A stretch of DNA of 64,000 nucleotides. Source: Pseudomonas sp. Irchel 3E20 (GTDB taxonomy: Bacteria; Pseudomonadota; Gammaproteobacteria; Pseudomonadales; Pseudomonadaceae). The stretch spans positions 310,001 to 374,000 of the forward strand of contig NZ_FYEE01000001.1 in NCBI RefSeq assembly GCF_900187645.1. The letters run 5' to 3'. Made by a program: the position numbers and the translations under genes. The notes below the pieces were generated by a model. That model ran no database searches and was not told where the DNA came from. It was given only the letters and a program-made list of their open reading frames with translations. Shown in pieces: positions 1 to 10,968 of the stretch (its first letter is position 1; every line of letters begins with the position of its first letter).

Positions 1-1
1 C

Positions 2-3000
2 CTGCACGTGATCTACAAGGACGGCACGGTCGAGGTCCTGCGCCGTCAGAACAGCCTGAGGCCGTACATCATCAGTACTGTGCAGTTCGAGAGCGGTGAG
101 CGCGTGCACTTTCGCTACGATCCGCAAGGTGCACTGGAGCGAATCGTCAACCAGCAAGGGGAAGACCTGCTGGTGCTGCACTATTCCGGCCGGCGGTTGG
201 CAGGAGTGGAGGCCCGCATCGAAGGCGGGCGTTTTGCCCGCACCTGGTTTGAACAATTCAATGAACAGTTGGTGCGCGTCGATGTGGCGCATGCGCCGAT
301 GGGGCCTGGGGTGCCCGGTAGCTATGTGTTTGAGTACGAGGCTTTGCGCAGCGGCCTGGTGGCGATCAGGCGGGTGAAGTCCCCTATGGGGGGGGATGAG
401 CGGATCGACTACGAGGAAAATGGCCATCAGTACCGGGACAACACGTTCCTGCCCCGGGTCAAGAGTTGGACTCGCTTTCCTGGCGCTGGCCAACCCTCGT
501 TGAAGCGTACGTACCGTTACAGTGCTTCCCAAAACTTCACGGGTTACCCGTTCTCCGGTGGTTTTGTCGACGGCGAAGATAACCTGTACCTGGTCCTGGG
601 CCTCTACGACTACTGGACCGAGGTCCGCAGCCAGGAAGGGGACGACGCCAATAAGGTGCTGCAGGTGGTGCGCACCGAGTACAACAAGTTTCACCTCCTG
701 ACCCGGGAGGTCACCGATTGCGCGGGCACGCTCACCGAGCGCGAGATTGAGTACAACGCGGTGCCGGGCCGGCTTTTCGCCGAGCAGCCAGCCAATCTCC
801 AACTGCCTCGGCGTACCACCCGCCATTTCAGGTTGTTTGCCGATCAGGCCGGGCGCAAGGAGGTGACCGAAATCACCACCGACGACTATGGCAATGAGCT
901 GACTCGGGTCGAGCCGTCGGGGCTGCGCAGGGAATACGACTTCTACCCGGTCGCAGGGGCGATGGACCAAGGCGTACAACGCTGCCCGGCAGAGCCTCAC
1001 GGGGCGTTCGTGCGCTTCCTGAAACAGTCCAGGGAGCTTCCCGCGACGCCTACCGGTGGCCCAACGACGGCGGCCAAGACTACCGACTACACCTACTACG
1101 CCTTGGCCGCCAGCAACGGCCTTGCTTTTGTGTTGCCCGCCTCAATCACTACCGGCACAGGGGTCCAGACCCGCCTCACCCATTACAACGCGCCGGGCCA
1201 GTGGGGCGAGCATGGTCGGCTGCAAGCGTCCGTGACCACCCAGGATAAGGTGTCCGTCGCCATGCAATGTACCTACAGCCTCGAAGGCGACAGCCTGGTA
1301 CAGAACAAGCTGATCCGCCGCGTGGGTGGCGATGAAAATCAGTGGCTCAAGTCTTCGCAAACCTTATCTCTCAGTACCCGGCGCATGCTTGCCCTGACTG
1401 GGGAGGATGGGGCGACCTTGGCGTTTTCCTACGATGCCCTTGGACGCCTCGTTTCAGAAGTTTCGGCGCCGGGTACGGCCGCAGCAGCCCGGCGCAGTTA
1501 CGTCTATGCCAATGCGAGCAATTTGCTGCTGGCGCGGATGACCGCCACGGACGCCAAGGGGGTTAGCGTTGTCACGCGCTACGATGGCGATGGCCGGGAG
1601 GTGTCCTGCGCCCGGTTGATCGGAACCGGCGACGAGCAGAAGGAACAGGTACTCAAACGCCTGGATTACAACGCCCTGGGGCAAAAAATCCGGCAAACCC
1701 TGATCGACTATCTCGATGAAAACAACGTGCGCACCCTGGTGACCGAGTTCGCCTACAACGGCTGGGGGCAACTGAGCCGCACGACCGCACCGGATGCCAC
1801 GGTACATATCGATGAGTCCGACCCGCGCCTGAACCTGCGCACACAAGGGGTCGACGGCTTGGACCTGACGCAAACCCACTTCAATGACTTTGGGCAGCCG
1901 CTGCGGGTCGAGCACTTGAGTTCGTCCGGCGAGCGGGTGACGAAGGTCACCCATGAGTACGATGGTTTTGGGCGCCGAATGCGAACGGTCGATCAAAACG
2001 GCAAACGCACCGAGTTCACCTACGACCTGTTTGACCGGGTGGCCCTCATTGCTGAAACGCCGCCTGGGGGCCAGGCCCAGCGCAAGACGGTGTTGGGCTA
2101 CGCGCCGGGAAGCAGCGAGGTGCGGGTGGCGAGTATCACAGTCGACGGGGTTGCGCTGGCCACCCGCGCGTTTGATGACCTGGGGCGATTGCAGTCCCAG
2201 CAACGAGGCTCTGGCAAACCGACCCATTGGCAATACGGGCCTGGCTCGCTACTACCGTCTTCCAGCACCTCCCCTCGTGGACACGTGGATCAGCACACTT
2301 ACGATCCACATTTGGGCCTGGTGGTGCGCAGTACTCTGGAAAAACACCCTGACCGGACTTTCGAGTACGACCCGATTTCGGCGTTGTTGCTCAGCTCCAA
2401 GGAAGCGGACAGGGCGCATAAGCTCGATTACGACATCCATGGCCGTCTCGTGGCGGACGCCCAGGTCAGTGACGGCGTAACGCGCGCGTTTGGTTACCGC
2501 TATGGCTCCTCGGGCCGTTTGGTGCAACAACAGTCCGACTTTGGTGAGGCCGTCGAGTTCGACTATGACCATGCGGGGCGTTTGCTGTCGATGACCGCAG
2601 GTTCGTTGGTGGTGACCCAGGGCTATGACCATTTCGGCCGTGTCATCCACGTGGAAACCCGCCAAGGCAGCGAAAGGCTGGTGATGGCGCTCAAGCATGA
2701 CCCGTTCGGCCGGGAGCAGGAGCGTGAATTCATCCGCAATGGCGGGTTGCTGCAAACCATCTCCAGCACTTACCTGCCCAATGGGTTATTGGCATCGCGG
2801 ACCCTGCGCGATCCCGCCCGGCAGGTTGTGATCGAGGAGACTTTCACCTATGACGGTTACCAGCGCTTGAGCGCTTACCAGTGCCAGGGGCCGCAGTTCC
2901 CCAAGGACGCCCTGGGGCGGCCAGTGGCGAGCCAGAGCTTCACCTATGATGGCCTCGACAACATCACCCAAGTGGTCACCCGCTTGCGCGATGGCAGTGA

Positions 3001-4432
3001 GGACACCTGTACCCGTTATTTCGAAGGCACCGACCCTGGCCAACTGACGCGCCTGACCCACAGCCACCCGCCCCGGGACGAGCGCTTGAGTTATGACGAA
3101 TCGGGCAACCTGGTCCGCGGTACGGCGGGGCGCATCTACGAGTTCAACGGGCTTGAACAACTGATTGGCGTACATAGCGCCGGCGCCAACCTTGCCTACC
3201 GCTATGACGCCGATGCGCGGCAGGTCAGCCAAAGTATCGATGGTGAGCCGCCGGTCTACTTGGGTTACGGCGGCGGGCGGCTGGAAGGGTTGGCCCAGGG
3301 GGCGCTCAAGGTGAGTTTCCGGCGCAATGAAGAGCAGGTGCTGGCCCGCACGGGCGGCGAGTCTGCTGCACAGCTGCAGGTGCTGGATGCCGCAGGCAGC
3401 ATTCGTGGGGTGCTTCGTGCAGGGCAGGCGCAGGAGCATCGGCACTACCTACCTTATGGCTATGGCACGGCAGCGACCGAGGGCGCGCAGATCCAGGCCC
3501 TGGTGGATCGCCAGTATCCGGCGTTCAACGGCGAGCGCCTGGATGGTGCTACGGGCCTGTATCACCTGGGCGGTGGTCGGCGTAGCTATGACCCTGAACT
3601 GATGATCTTCCTCTCGCCGGACCCGATGAGCCCATTCGGCGAAGGCGGTAGAAATAGCTACGCCTACTGCTACTGCAACCCGGTCAACCTCAATGACCCC
3701 AGCGGTTGGGTGCCTACGTGGCTGAAATGGGTACTGGGCGTGGCTTCGCTGGTGCTGTCGGTGGTCACACTGGGCGCTGCCGTTGCACCACTATTGGGTG
3801 CTGCCGCGGTGACGTTGACCGGGATGACGGCCTTAGGCCTGGTTGGGGGCAGCCTGGGCCTGGTGGGTGGCACCCTGGGGATTGCCGGCCTGGGTGTCGA
3901 GGCCGTGGACCTGGCGATGGGCTGGGACCGATCGCAGCATGTCAATAATCTGGGCTGGGCCTCCTTCGGCTTTGGCTTGGCCGCGACCGCGTTGGGCGCC
4001 GCCGGGGCCGTTCTGGCGGGCCGCTCCGCTGCCCAGGCTGCGGCGAGCAACGCGGTGGCCGGTGCGGCCCCGGGACGGCTTTCGCCAGGTAGTGTCGGGT
4101 TGTTGGCGGGTGTCCAGAAATACAGCGGGTGGTCGCTCTCGCTTGGCCAAGAAGCGCCCACCTGGGTGAACCGGGGAGTGGGCGTGACCAAGTTTGCCTT
4201 GAGCACTGTAGGTACCGTTCGCAGCACGCTGAGCCGGATTGATAGCCTCAATGGTGACCCCACCGGCAGTAATGCAAAGGACGAGGCGCCCCAGCAGCCT
4301 TCGCTGCAAGGCGACAGCAATGAAAACCGTCACGCCGATACCCTCGGCAACAGCCAGCGCTTTTTCGAGGCGTTCCGCGAGCAGGCGCAGCGCATTCGCC
4401 AGTCGTCGTTGGGCGATATTTACGCGGGCTGA
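2..4432 (+). CDS. RHS/YD-repeat protein, 5' end outside the window
   Basis: The reading frame is open from the first full codon, so the gene starts upstream; the GTG at 8 is only an internal valine. The visible 1,476 residues contain many YD-type repeats (for example 'FSYDALGRL', 'FTYDLFDRV', 'FDYDHAGRL') that in this family build a hollow beta-barrel shell. An RHS-associated core follows ('GLYHLGGGRRSYDPELMIF', 'LSPDPMSPFG', 'NPVNLNDPSGW'). The core ends near residue 1230, counting from the GTG at 8. About 245 residues follow: a long Gly/Ala/Leu-rich hydrophobic stretch and then a polar tail. In RHS and TccC-like proteins this variable C-terminus is the effector released inside the shell. 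No nuclease or ADP-ribosyltransferase motif was recognised, and no immunity-sized gene follows before the next promoter. It could be an RHS effector, a Tc-toxin C component or a wall-associated RHS protein; the family call is firm and the function open. Confidence 0.88.
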   Translation: MHVIYKDGTVEVLRRQNSLRPYIISTVQFESGERVHFRYDPQGALERIVNQQGEDLLVLHYSGRRLAGVEARIEGGRFARTWFEQFNEQLVRVDVAHAPMGPGVPGSYVFEYEALRSGLVAIRRVKSPMGGDERIDYEENGHQYRDNTFLPRVKSWTRFPGAGQPSLKRTYRYSASQNFTGYPFSGGFVDGEDNLYLVLGLYDYWTEVRSQEGDDANKVLQVVRTEYNKFHLLTREVTDCAGTLTEREIEYNAVPGRLFAEQPANLQLPRRTTRHFRLFADQAGRKEVTEITTDDYGNELTRVEPSGLRREYDFYPVAGAMDQGVQRCPAEPHGAFVRFLKQSRELPATPTGGPTTAAKTTDYTYYALAASNGLAFVLPASITTGTGVQTRLTHYNAPGQWGEHGRLQASVTTQDKVSVAMQCTYSLEGDSLVQNKLIRRVGGDENQWLKSSQTLSLSTRRMLALTGEDGATLAFSYDALGRLVSEVSAPGTAAAARRSYVYANASNLLLARMTATDAKGVSVVTRYDGDGREVSCARLIGTGDEQKEQVLKRLDYNALGQKIRQTLIDYLDENNVRTLVTEFAYNGWGQLSRTTAPDATVHIDESDPRLNLRTQGVDGLDLTQTHFNDFGQPLRVEHLSSSGERVTKVTHEYDGFGRRMRTVDQNGKRTEFTYDLFDRVALIAETPPGGQAQRKTVLGYAPGSSEVRVASITVDGVALATRAFDDLGRLQSQQRGSGKPTHWQYGPGSLLPSSSTSPRGHVDQHTYDPHLGLVVRSTLEKHPDRTFEYDPISALLLSSKEADRAHKLDYDIHGRLVADAQVSDGVTRAFGYRYGSSGRLVQQQSDFGEAVEFDYDHAGRLLSMTAGSLVVTQGYDHFGRVIHVETRQGSERLVMALKHDPFGREQEREFIRNGGLLQTISSTYLPNGLLASRTLRDPARQVVIEETFTYDGYQRLSAYQCQGPQFPKDALGRPVASQSFTYDGLDNITQVVTRLRDGSEDTCTRYFEGTDPGQLTRLTHSHPPRDERLSYDESGNLVRGTAGRIYEFNGLEQLIGVHSAGANLAYRYDADARQVSQSIDGEPPVYLGYGGGRLEGLAQGALKVSFRRNEEQVLARTGGESAAQLQVLDAAGSIRGVLRAGQAQEHRHYLPYGYGTAATEGAQIQALVDRQYPAFNGERLDGATGLYHLGGGRRSYDPELMIFLSPDPMSPFGEGGRNSYAYCYCNPVNLNDPSGWVPTWLKWVLGVASLVLSVVTLGAAVAPLLGAAAVTLTGMTALGLVGGSLGLVGGTLGIAGLGVEAVDLAMGWDRSQHVNNLGWASFGFGLAATALGAAGAVLAGRSAAQAAASNAVAGAAPGRLSPGSVGLLAGVQKYSGWSLSLGQEAPTWVNRGVGVTKFALSTVGTVRSTLSRIDSLNGDPTGSNAKDEAPQQPSLQGDSNENRHADTLGNSQRFFEAFREQAQRIRQSSLGDIYAG

Positions 4433-4510
4433 CGCTGTCGGCACTGACCTTGCTTGCACCTTCCAGCATGGCCCTCACCCGGGGCCGTGGTGGGAGGTGT
4501 TTACGTTCGA

Positions 4511-4549
4511 TTGACGAGGTGTACGTAAAAGTCCAGTATGGATTTATAA
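4511..4549 (+). promoter_or_regulatory. Promoter of the binding-protein gene with candidate DauR operator
   Basis: A -35-like TTGACG at 4511-4516 is followed after 18 bases by AGTATG in the -10 position. The -10 lies inside the partial palindrome GTCCA-GTA-TGGAT (4531-4543), preceded by AAAA. The same AAAAGTCCA...TGGA arrangement, in the same orientation to transcription, covers the -10 of dauB. This suggests one repressor, most simply DauR, for both units. Site and spacing are seen directly; the binding protein is inferred. Confidence 0.6.
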
Positions 4550-4611
4550 GTACAAATTAAGTCGTTGCTGCATCCCTCTGCCTCTCTTCCGCCCACTTCG
4601 AGAGAACACCC

Positions 4612-5391
4612 ATGAAAAAGCACCCCCTGATTACCGGCCTGGCCCTGAGCCTTCTGGCCAGCAGCGGCCTGTTTGCCGCCGAGAAAACCCTGCGCATCGG
4701 CATCGAGGCCGCTTACCCACCGTTCGCCTACAAGACGGATAAAGGGGAAATCGCCGGGTTTGACTACGACATTGGCAACGCCTTGTGCGCGCAAATGCAA
4801 GTCAAGTGCCAATGGGTCGAGGGCGAATTCGATGGCCTGATTCCGTCGCTGAAAGTGAAGAAAATCGACGCGGCGTTGTCGTCCATGACGATCACCGATG
4901 AGCGCAAGAAATCGGTCAATTTCACTCACAAGTACTATTTCACGTCCTCACGCCTGGCGATGAAGCAAGGCGCGGTGGTCGACGACCAGTACGCCAGCCT
5001 CAAGGGCAAGCGCATCGGTGTGCAGCGCGCCACCACCACCGACCGCTATGCCACCGAAGTGATGGAAGCCAAGGGCATCGAGATCGTGCGCTACACCAGC
5101 AACGAAGAAATTTTCATGGACCTGGCCGCCGGGCGCTTGGACGGCGTGTTCGCCGACACCATCCCGCTGGAGCAGGGTTTCCTCAACACGCCTAATGGCG
5201 CCGGTTTTGCCTTTGTCGGCCCGGAGCTCAAAGACCCCAAATACGTGGGCGAAGGCGCCGGCATCGCCGTGCGCAAGGGCAACGAAGCCCTGGTGAGCGA
5301 ACTGAACTCGGCCATCGACGGTATCCGCGCCAGCGGCGAATACCAGAAGATCCAGGCCAAATACTTCAAGTCCGATATCTACGGCGACTGA
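4612..5391 (+). CDS. Periplasmic basic amino-acid binding protein of an ABC transporter (HisJ/ArgT type)
   Basis: This is a 259-residue family-3 solute-binding protein. It has a Lys-rich N-terminus and a hydrophobic core, with likely cleavage after 'SSGLFA' near residue 22. The mature part begins '[18 protein letters not shown]', typical of the lysine/arginine/ornithine/histidine binding proteins, and continues with '[15 protein letters not shown]' and '[17 protein letters not shown]'. No permease or ATPase gene is adjacent, so it must share a transporter encoded elsewhere. It faces the dauBAR operon and has a similar operator, so arginine (D or L) is the likely ligand. From memory, P. aeruginosa also has a binding-protein gene next to dauBAR. 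The family is certain; the ligand is inferred. Confidence 0.85.
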   Translation: MKKHPLITGLALSLLASSGLFAAEKTLRIGIEAAYPPFAYKTDKGEIAGFDYDIGNALCAQMQVKCQWVEGEFDGLIPSLKVKKIDAALSSMTITDERKKSVNFTHKYYFTSSRLAMKQGAVVDDQYASLKGKRIGVQRATTTDRYATEVMEAKGIEIVRYTSNEEIFMDLAAGRLDGVFADTIPLEQGFLNTPNGAGFAFVGPELKDPKYVGEGAGIAVRKGNEALVSELNSAIDGIRASGEYQKIQAKYFKSDIYGD

Positions 5392-5407
5392 TACGCCTGC
5401 CGCTTCC

Positions 5408-5486
5408 CTGTGGGAGCAACTGCCTTACCCCTGCTATTCGTCAGCGCGACTCAGTGCCGCCCTCGCGAGCAGGCTCGCTCCCACAG
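5408..5486. repeat. REP/REPIN-type inverted repeat
   Basis: CTGTGGGAGC (5408-5417) is mirrored by GCTCCCACAG (5477-5486), with CGCGAGCAGGCTCG inside. This is the Pseudomonas REP core. It lies between the convergent ends of the binding-protein gene and dauR. Confidence 0.8.
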
Positions 5487-5522
5487 AGGAAAAATGAAAA
5501 TCCCACCCACAGTACAGTTCAG

Positions 5523-5596
5523 CTGTGGGTGCGGGCTTGCCCGCGATAGCGCCAGTACATCCGATGCATTCGTCGGGTCGCCACCCGCTCCCACAG
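5523..5596. repeat. REP/REPIN-type inverted repeat
   Basis: CTGTGGGTGCGGGCTTGCC (from 5523) pairs with CCCGCTCCCACAG (ending 5596). It is the second REP unit in the same convergent gap and may help to end or insulate transcription there. Confidence 0.8.
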
Positions 5597-5623
5597 GGCT
5601 ATTCGCTCCACAGCGTCAGCTCT

Positions 5624-6253
5624 TTACCCCGCCTTCGCTTCCTTCAAATGCTTGTACACCGTCGCCCGGCCCATGTTGAGCACGTTGGCGACGTAGTGAG
5701 AGGCGCTTTTGCCCTTGAAGGCGCCTTCGGCATGCAGTGCCAGCACCAGTTCGCGCTTGTGGTCGCGGGTCAGCAGGTTGAGGCTCAGTTGCCGCTCGCG
5801 CAGCCAGGCGTGGAGGAAGGTGTTAATGCGCTCCTGCCAGTCATCGCGAAACAGCGAGTCCGGCTGGGCGATCAGCCTGCTCGGTGACAGAAACAGGTCC
5901 AGCGCCGCCTTGGCGCTTTCAAACAGCGAGATATTCAGGTTGATGCACAGCACGGCCATCGCCTGGCCGTGGCTGTCGCGCATCACGCTGCTCAGGCTGC
6001 GGATTTTCTGGCCGTCCCAGTTGAGCTTTTCATACGGGCCGATGTTCCGTTCGCTGCTGTCACCGGTGAGCATGTCTTCCAGGGCCGCGTCGTCGCCGAT
6101 TTGCCGCTTGGACAGATTGTTGGCGATGTAGTCGACCTTTTGCGTGCGCAGGTCGTGCACCACCACTTCGGCGTGGGGATAAAACAGCGTAGCAATGGCG
6201 TCGGCAATGGCGCGGAAGTTATCCAGGGCCGGGTCGGCGTGGGGTGGGGTCAT
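5624..6253 (-). CDS. dauR: DauR-type transcriptional regulator (YheO-like PAS domain plus HTH)
   Basis: The 209-residue product starts at the ATG at 6253 ('MTPPHADPALDNFRAIADA'); an upstream in-frame ATG at 6310 gives a non-conserved extension. An N-terminal YheO-like sensory domain spans about residues 10-130 ('FYPHAEVVVHDL', 'IGPYEKLNWDGQ'). A C-terminal DauR-type helix-turn-helix follows ('GAFKGKSASHYVANVLNMG', 'RATVYKHLKEA'). In P. aeruginosa DauR represses the dau operon and responds to arginine. Here it is the last gene of dauB-dauA-dauR, 70 bases after dauA. The candidate operators at dauB and at the binding-protein gene overlap the -10, which fits repression. Confidence 0.87.
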   Translation of the reverse strand: MTPPHADPALDNFRAIADAIATLFYPHAEVVVHDLRTQKVDYIANNLSKRQIGDDAALEDMLTGDSSERNIGPYEKLNWDGQKIRSLSSVMRDSHGQAMAVLCINLNISLFESAKAALDLFLSPSRLIAQPDSLFRDDWQERINTFLHAWLRERQLSLNLLTRDHKRELVLALHAEGAFKGKSASHYVANVLNMGRATVYKHLKEAKAG

Positions 6254-6323
6254 GGTGGTGCTCCGGGCGAGGTCAGCGCCCTTTAACAGGGCGCTGCGAG
6301 TGTGCCGCAATCGGGGCGGGGCG

Positions 6324-7466
<1,143 letters not shown>

Positions 7467-7481
7467 CTAGGTCGGTCATCC

Positions 7482-7576
7482 GTAGCAAGCGGGTTTACCC
7501 GCACTGGAGCGCAAAGCGCTCCTTGATGGTGTGCGCCTGCTGTGCAGCCGAGCGCGGGCAAGCCTGCTGGCTACAG
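7482..7576. repeat. REP-like repeat between dauB and dauA
   Basis: GTAGCAAGCGGG (from 7482) is mirrored by CCTGCTGGCTACAG (to 7576), with a second dyad, GGAGCGCAAAGCGCTCC, inside. The dauB stop codon (TAG, complement of 7571-7573) falls in the CTACAG end of the repeat. The element separates two operon genes by 116 bases and may affect the dauB/dauA mRNA ratio. Confidence 0.65.
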
Positions 7577-8530
7577 CGCCTGGGGGGTGAGCTGGCGGTA
7601 CAAGGCATTAGCCAGGGCGATGTCTTCCAGGCCCAGGCCGATGGAGCGGAAGAACACGTGGCGTTCGTAGGTTGGGCGTGGGGTCTGGTCGCTGAGCAGT
7701 TCGGCGAGGTCACCGACAATGGCGTCCGCGCTCCAGCCGTGTTGTTCGGCGGCGATCAGCATATCCCCGGCCGCGCCTGGGGTGGTCTGGCGGTAGTCGC
7801 AGTACACCTGCATGGCGCCCAGGGCCTGGGGCGGTACCTCGTGGGCGCGGGGCGCGTTTGTGCTGATGGAGGTGATGAGCGCCGGTTTGCTCAGGGTGGC
7901 CGGGTCGATCACCGGGCCGGCCGAAGAGGTGCAGAGCAGGATCACATCGGCGTCGTGCAAGGCCTGTTCGCGGCTGTTGGCAATCTCCAGGCGCGGGTCC
8001 AGGGCACGCAAACCGGCCAGTTCCTCGGCGCTTTTGTGCGCCAGGGCAGGGGAGTAGAGGCGGATGTCCTGCCACGGGCGCAGGCCTTTGATGTAGTGCA
8101 AATGGGCCAAGGCTACCGGGCCGCTGCCGATCAGGGTTAGACGCGTGGCGGTGGCGGGCGCCAGGGCGTCTACCGCCACGGCGGTGGTGGCGGCGGTGCG
8201 GGCGGTAGTCAACTCGCCGGCATCGCACAGCAACAGCGGCTGGCCGCTGTGCATCGACATCAACAGCGTCCACGCGGTAACCAACGGGCCTTCGGCGCGC
8301 ACGATGTAGGGCGAAGTCTTGACCCCGTACACGCCGTCCTCGGCCAACACGCCCAGGTAGTTGATGAAATCCCCCGCGCCCTGGGGGAACTCCACCCGTT
8401 GCTGGGCCGGTTGCACTGCGTGCCCGGCAGCGAGGTCGCGGAACAGCTTGCGCAAAATCTGCGGCACATCGACCTGGGCCAGGAGCTGGCGCGCCTGGGG
8501 TTGGGCAATCACGTAAGGCGTGCTGGACAT
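7571..8530 (-). CDS. dauB: NAD(P)H-dependent L-arginine-forming dehydrogenase (ornithine cyclodeaminase/mu-crystallin family)
   Basis: This 319-residue protein of the ornithine cyclodeaminase/mu-crystallin family has a Rossmann motif 'LTLIGSGPVALAHL' near residues 130-145 and 'GVYGVKTSPYIV' near 67-78, carrying the conserved lysine. With DauA it completes D-to-L arginine conversion by reductive amination of 2-ketoarginine. It is the first gene of the dauBAR operon, directly behind the promoter and operator at 8561-8598. An ornithine cyclodeaminase or pyrroline carboxylate reductase role is possible from sequence alone; the dau context decides. Confidence 0.9.
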   Translation of the reverse strand: MSSTPYVIAQPQARQLLAQVDVPQILRKLFRDLAAGHAVQPAQQRVEFPQGAGDFINYLGVLAEDGVYGVKTSPYIVRAEGPLVTAWTLLMSMHSGQPLLLCDAGELTTARTAATTAVAVDALAPATATRLTLIGSGPVALAHLHYIKGLRPWQDIRLYSPALAHKSAEELAGLRALDPRLEIANSREQALHDADVILLCTSSAGPVIDPATLSKPALITSISTNAPRAHEVPPQALGAMQVYCDYRQTTPGAAGDMLIAAEQHGWSADAIVGDLAELLSDQTPRPTYERHVFFRSIGLGLEDIALANALYRQLTPQAL

Positions 8531-8560
8531 ACAGAAGCTCCCGGATCGGCTGAATTAAAC

Positions 8561-8598
8561 TAATTTGTCCATTATGGACTTTTAGTTTTTATCTGCAA
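8561..8598 (-). promoter_or_regulatory. dauB promoter with palindromic candidate DauR operator
   Basis: Read on the minus strand, TTGCAG (8598-8593) is followed after 17 bases by ATAATG (8575-8570), a good sigma-70 promoter. The -10 lies inside the near-perfect 13-base palindrome GTCCAT-A-ATGGAC (8579-8567), preceded by AAAA. The site would be blocked by a bound repressor. It matches the site upstream of the binding-protein gene at 4531-4543. Confidence 0.7.
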
Positions 8599-8609
8599 TT
8601 GCCAGGCGT

Positions 8610-8648
8610 AAAAAAGGCGCAGTCCGTTGCCGGCTGCGCCTGTTTTTT
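8610..8648 (-). terminator. Rho-independent terminator of the rhlB gene
   Basis: AGGCGCAG (8615-8622) and CTGCGCCT (8634-8641) form an 8-bp stem with an 11-base loop. Runs of A before and T after make it work in both directions. It lies 12 bases past the helicase stop codon, between that gene and the dauB promoter. Confidence 0.85.
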
Positions 8649-8659
8649 TGCCCGCAGGT

Positions 8660-10093
8660 TTACGGGCGCTTGCGCTCCACGGCCCGCAGCAGGTGCGTGG
8701 GCGGGGTTTCACAGCTGATCTTGCGGCCCAGCAGCGCTTCGATGGACGGCAACTGGTAGGAGTCGTCCTCGCCAGCGAAGCTGATGGACACCCCATCGGC
8801 GCCCGCGCGGCCAGTGCGGCCGATGCGGTGCACGTAGTCGTCCGGCACTTCCGGCAGGGTGAAGTTGATGACGTGGCTGATGCCATCGATGTGGATGCCG
8901 CGCCCGGCAACGTCGGTTGCCACCAGCACGCGGATCTTGCCTTCGCGGAAACCTTCCAGGGTCTTGATGCGCTTGTGCTGCGGCACGTCGCCCGACAACT
9001 GCGCCGCGTTCACGCCATCGCGCACCAGGCGTTCCTCGATGCGCCGTACCTCGTCCTTGCGGTTGGCAAAAACCATGACCCGTTCCCAACCGTTGTCGGT
9101 GACCAGGTTGTACAACAGCTTGTATTTGTCGGCGCCGGCCACGGCGTAGATGTGCTGCTCGACGTTTTCGCTGGCCACGTTCTGGGCTTCGATCTCGACG
9201 ATGGACGGGTCGGTGGTCCATTGCTTGGCCAGGTTCATCACGTCTTCGGTGAAGGTGGCGGAGAACAGCAGCGTCTGGCGTTCGCTCTTGGGCGGGGTCT
9301 GGCGGATGATCTGGCGCACCTGCGGGATGAAGCCCATGTCGAGCATGCGGTCGGCTTCGTCCAGCACCATCACTTCGACCATGTCCAGGTGCACGTCGCC
9401 GCGCTGGTTGAAGTCCAGCAAGCGGCCCGGCGTGGCGACCAGGATGTCGCAGTGGCGCGCTTCGAGGTGCTTGAGCTGCTTGTCGAAGTCCATGCCGCCA
9501 ACGAAGGTCATCACGTTGAGGCCGGTGTACTTGGTCAGGTCGGCGGCGTCTTTGGCGATCTGCACCACCAGTTCGCGGGTCGGCGCGATAATCAGCGCCC
9601 GCGGCTCGCCCATGTAGCGTTCCTTGGGCGGCGGGGTTTGCAGCAGTTGGGTGATGATCGACACCAGGAACGCGGCGGTCTTGCCGGTGCCGGTCTGGGC
9701 GCGGCCGATGGCGTCCTTGCCGGCGAGGGTGAAGCCCAGCACCTGGGCCTGGATCGGCGTGCAGTACGGGAAGCCCAGGTCCTGGATGGCGTGCATCAGT
9801 TCCGGGGCGAGTTTGAAGTCATGGAAGCGGGTCTTGCCTTCCTGGGGTTCGACGACGAAGTCTTCGAGTTTCCAGGCCGCTACTGGCGGTTTTGGCGCCC
9901 GCTCGCGACGCGGTTGCGGTGGTTTTTCCGCGTCAGGGCGAGGGGCCCTGGGCGCAACCTGAGGCTCGGCTGGCCTGGGCGGATGACCGCAGGCCGGCTG
10001 GCTGGGGCTGGAAGAAGGGGCGCTGGAAACAGGGGCGAGCTGCTCAGCCTCGCTTTTACCGAACATCTTCTTGAGTGCTTTGAGCACGGTCAT
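8660..10093 (-). CDS. rhlB: DEAD-box ATP-dependent RNA helicase, RhlB type
   Basis: A 477-residue DEAD-box helicase that unwinds RNA duplexes, probably in mRNA decay. All core motifs are visible in order: Q motif 'GFPYCTPIQ', motif I 'AQTGTGKT', Ia 'PTREL', 'TPGRLLD', motif II '[10 protein letters not shown]', motif III 'SAT', 'MVFANRK', motif V '[14 protein letters not shown]' and motif VI '[10 protein letters not shown]'. The first 75 residues are a Pro/Arg/Ala-rich, probably disordered extension, as in Pseudomonas RhlB proteins. The neighbour order (esterase, helicase, dau genes) matches my memory of PA3859-PA3863. The helicase class is certain; RhlB versus RhlE rests on context. Confidence 0.88.
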   Translation of the reverse strand: MTVLKALKKMFGKSEAEQLAPVSSAPSSSPSQPACGHPPRPAEPQVAPRAPRPDAEKPPQPRRERAPKPPVAAWKLEDFVVEPQEGKTRFHDFKLAPELMHAIQDLGFPYCTPIQAQVLGFTLAGKDAIGRAQTGTGKTAAFLVSIITQLLQTPPPKERYMGEPRALIIAPTRELVVQIAKDAADLTKYTGLNVMTFVGGMDFDKQLKHLEARHCDILVATPGRLLDFNQRGDVHLDMVEVMVLDEADRMLDMGFIPQVRQIIRQTPPKSERQTLLFSATFTEDVMNLAKQWTTDPSIVEIEAQNVASENVEQHIYAVAGADKYKLLYNLVTDNGWERVMVFANRKDEVRRIEERLVRDGVNAAQLSGDVPQHKRIKTLEGFREGKIRVLVATDVAGRGIHIDGISHVINFTLPEVPDDYVHRIGRTGRAGADGVSISFAGEDDSYQLPSIEALLGRKISCETPPTHLLRAVERKRP

Positions 10094-10176
10094 CTCATCA
10101 ATTGGTTAAGTGCCGGCCAGTGTAATGCAAGAACCGGGCGCGGCGTAGTGGATTGCTTAAAGAGCCTGCGCCAGGG

Positions 10177-10887
<711 letters not shown>

Positions 10888-10968
10888 TCAGGGTTGTCGG
10901 TTACGAAGATGTCGCATTGCTGCACGTTTTGCTATTGCAGTGTCGCTGAATCGCTTTAGCGGTAGGAA

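Noticed and set aside
1454-2233. Long minus-strand open frames inside the RHS gene
   Set aside because: They are antisense frames in GC-rich coding DNA; their predicted proteins lack family motifs and the plus-strand YD repeats explain the sequence.
5392-5623. CRISPR-like spacing of repeats in the gap before dauR
   Set aside because: The repeats are inverted REP units with GTGGGAGC cores and not direct repeats with regular spacers.
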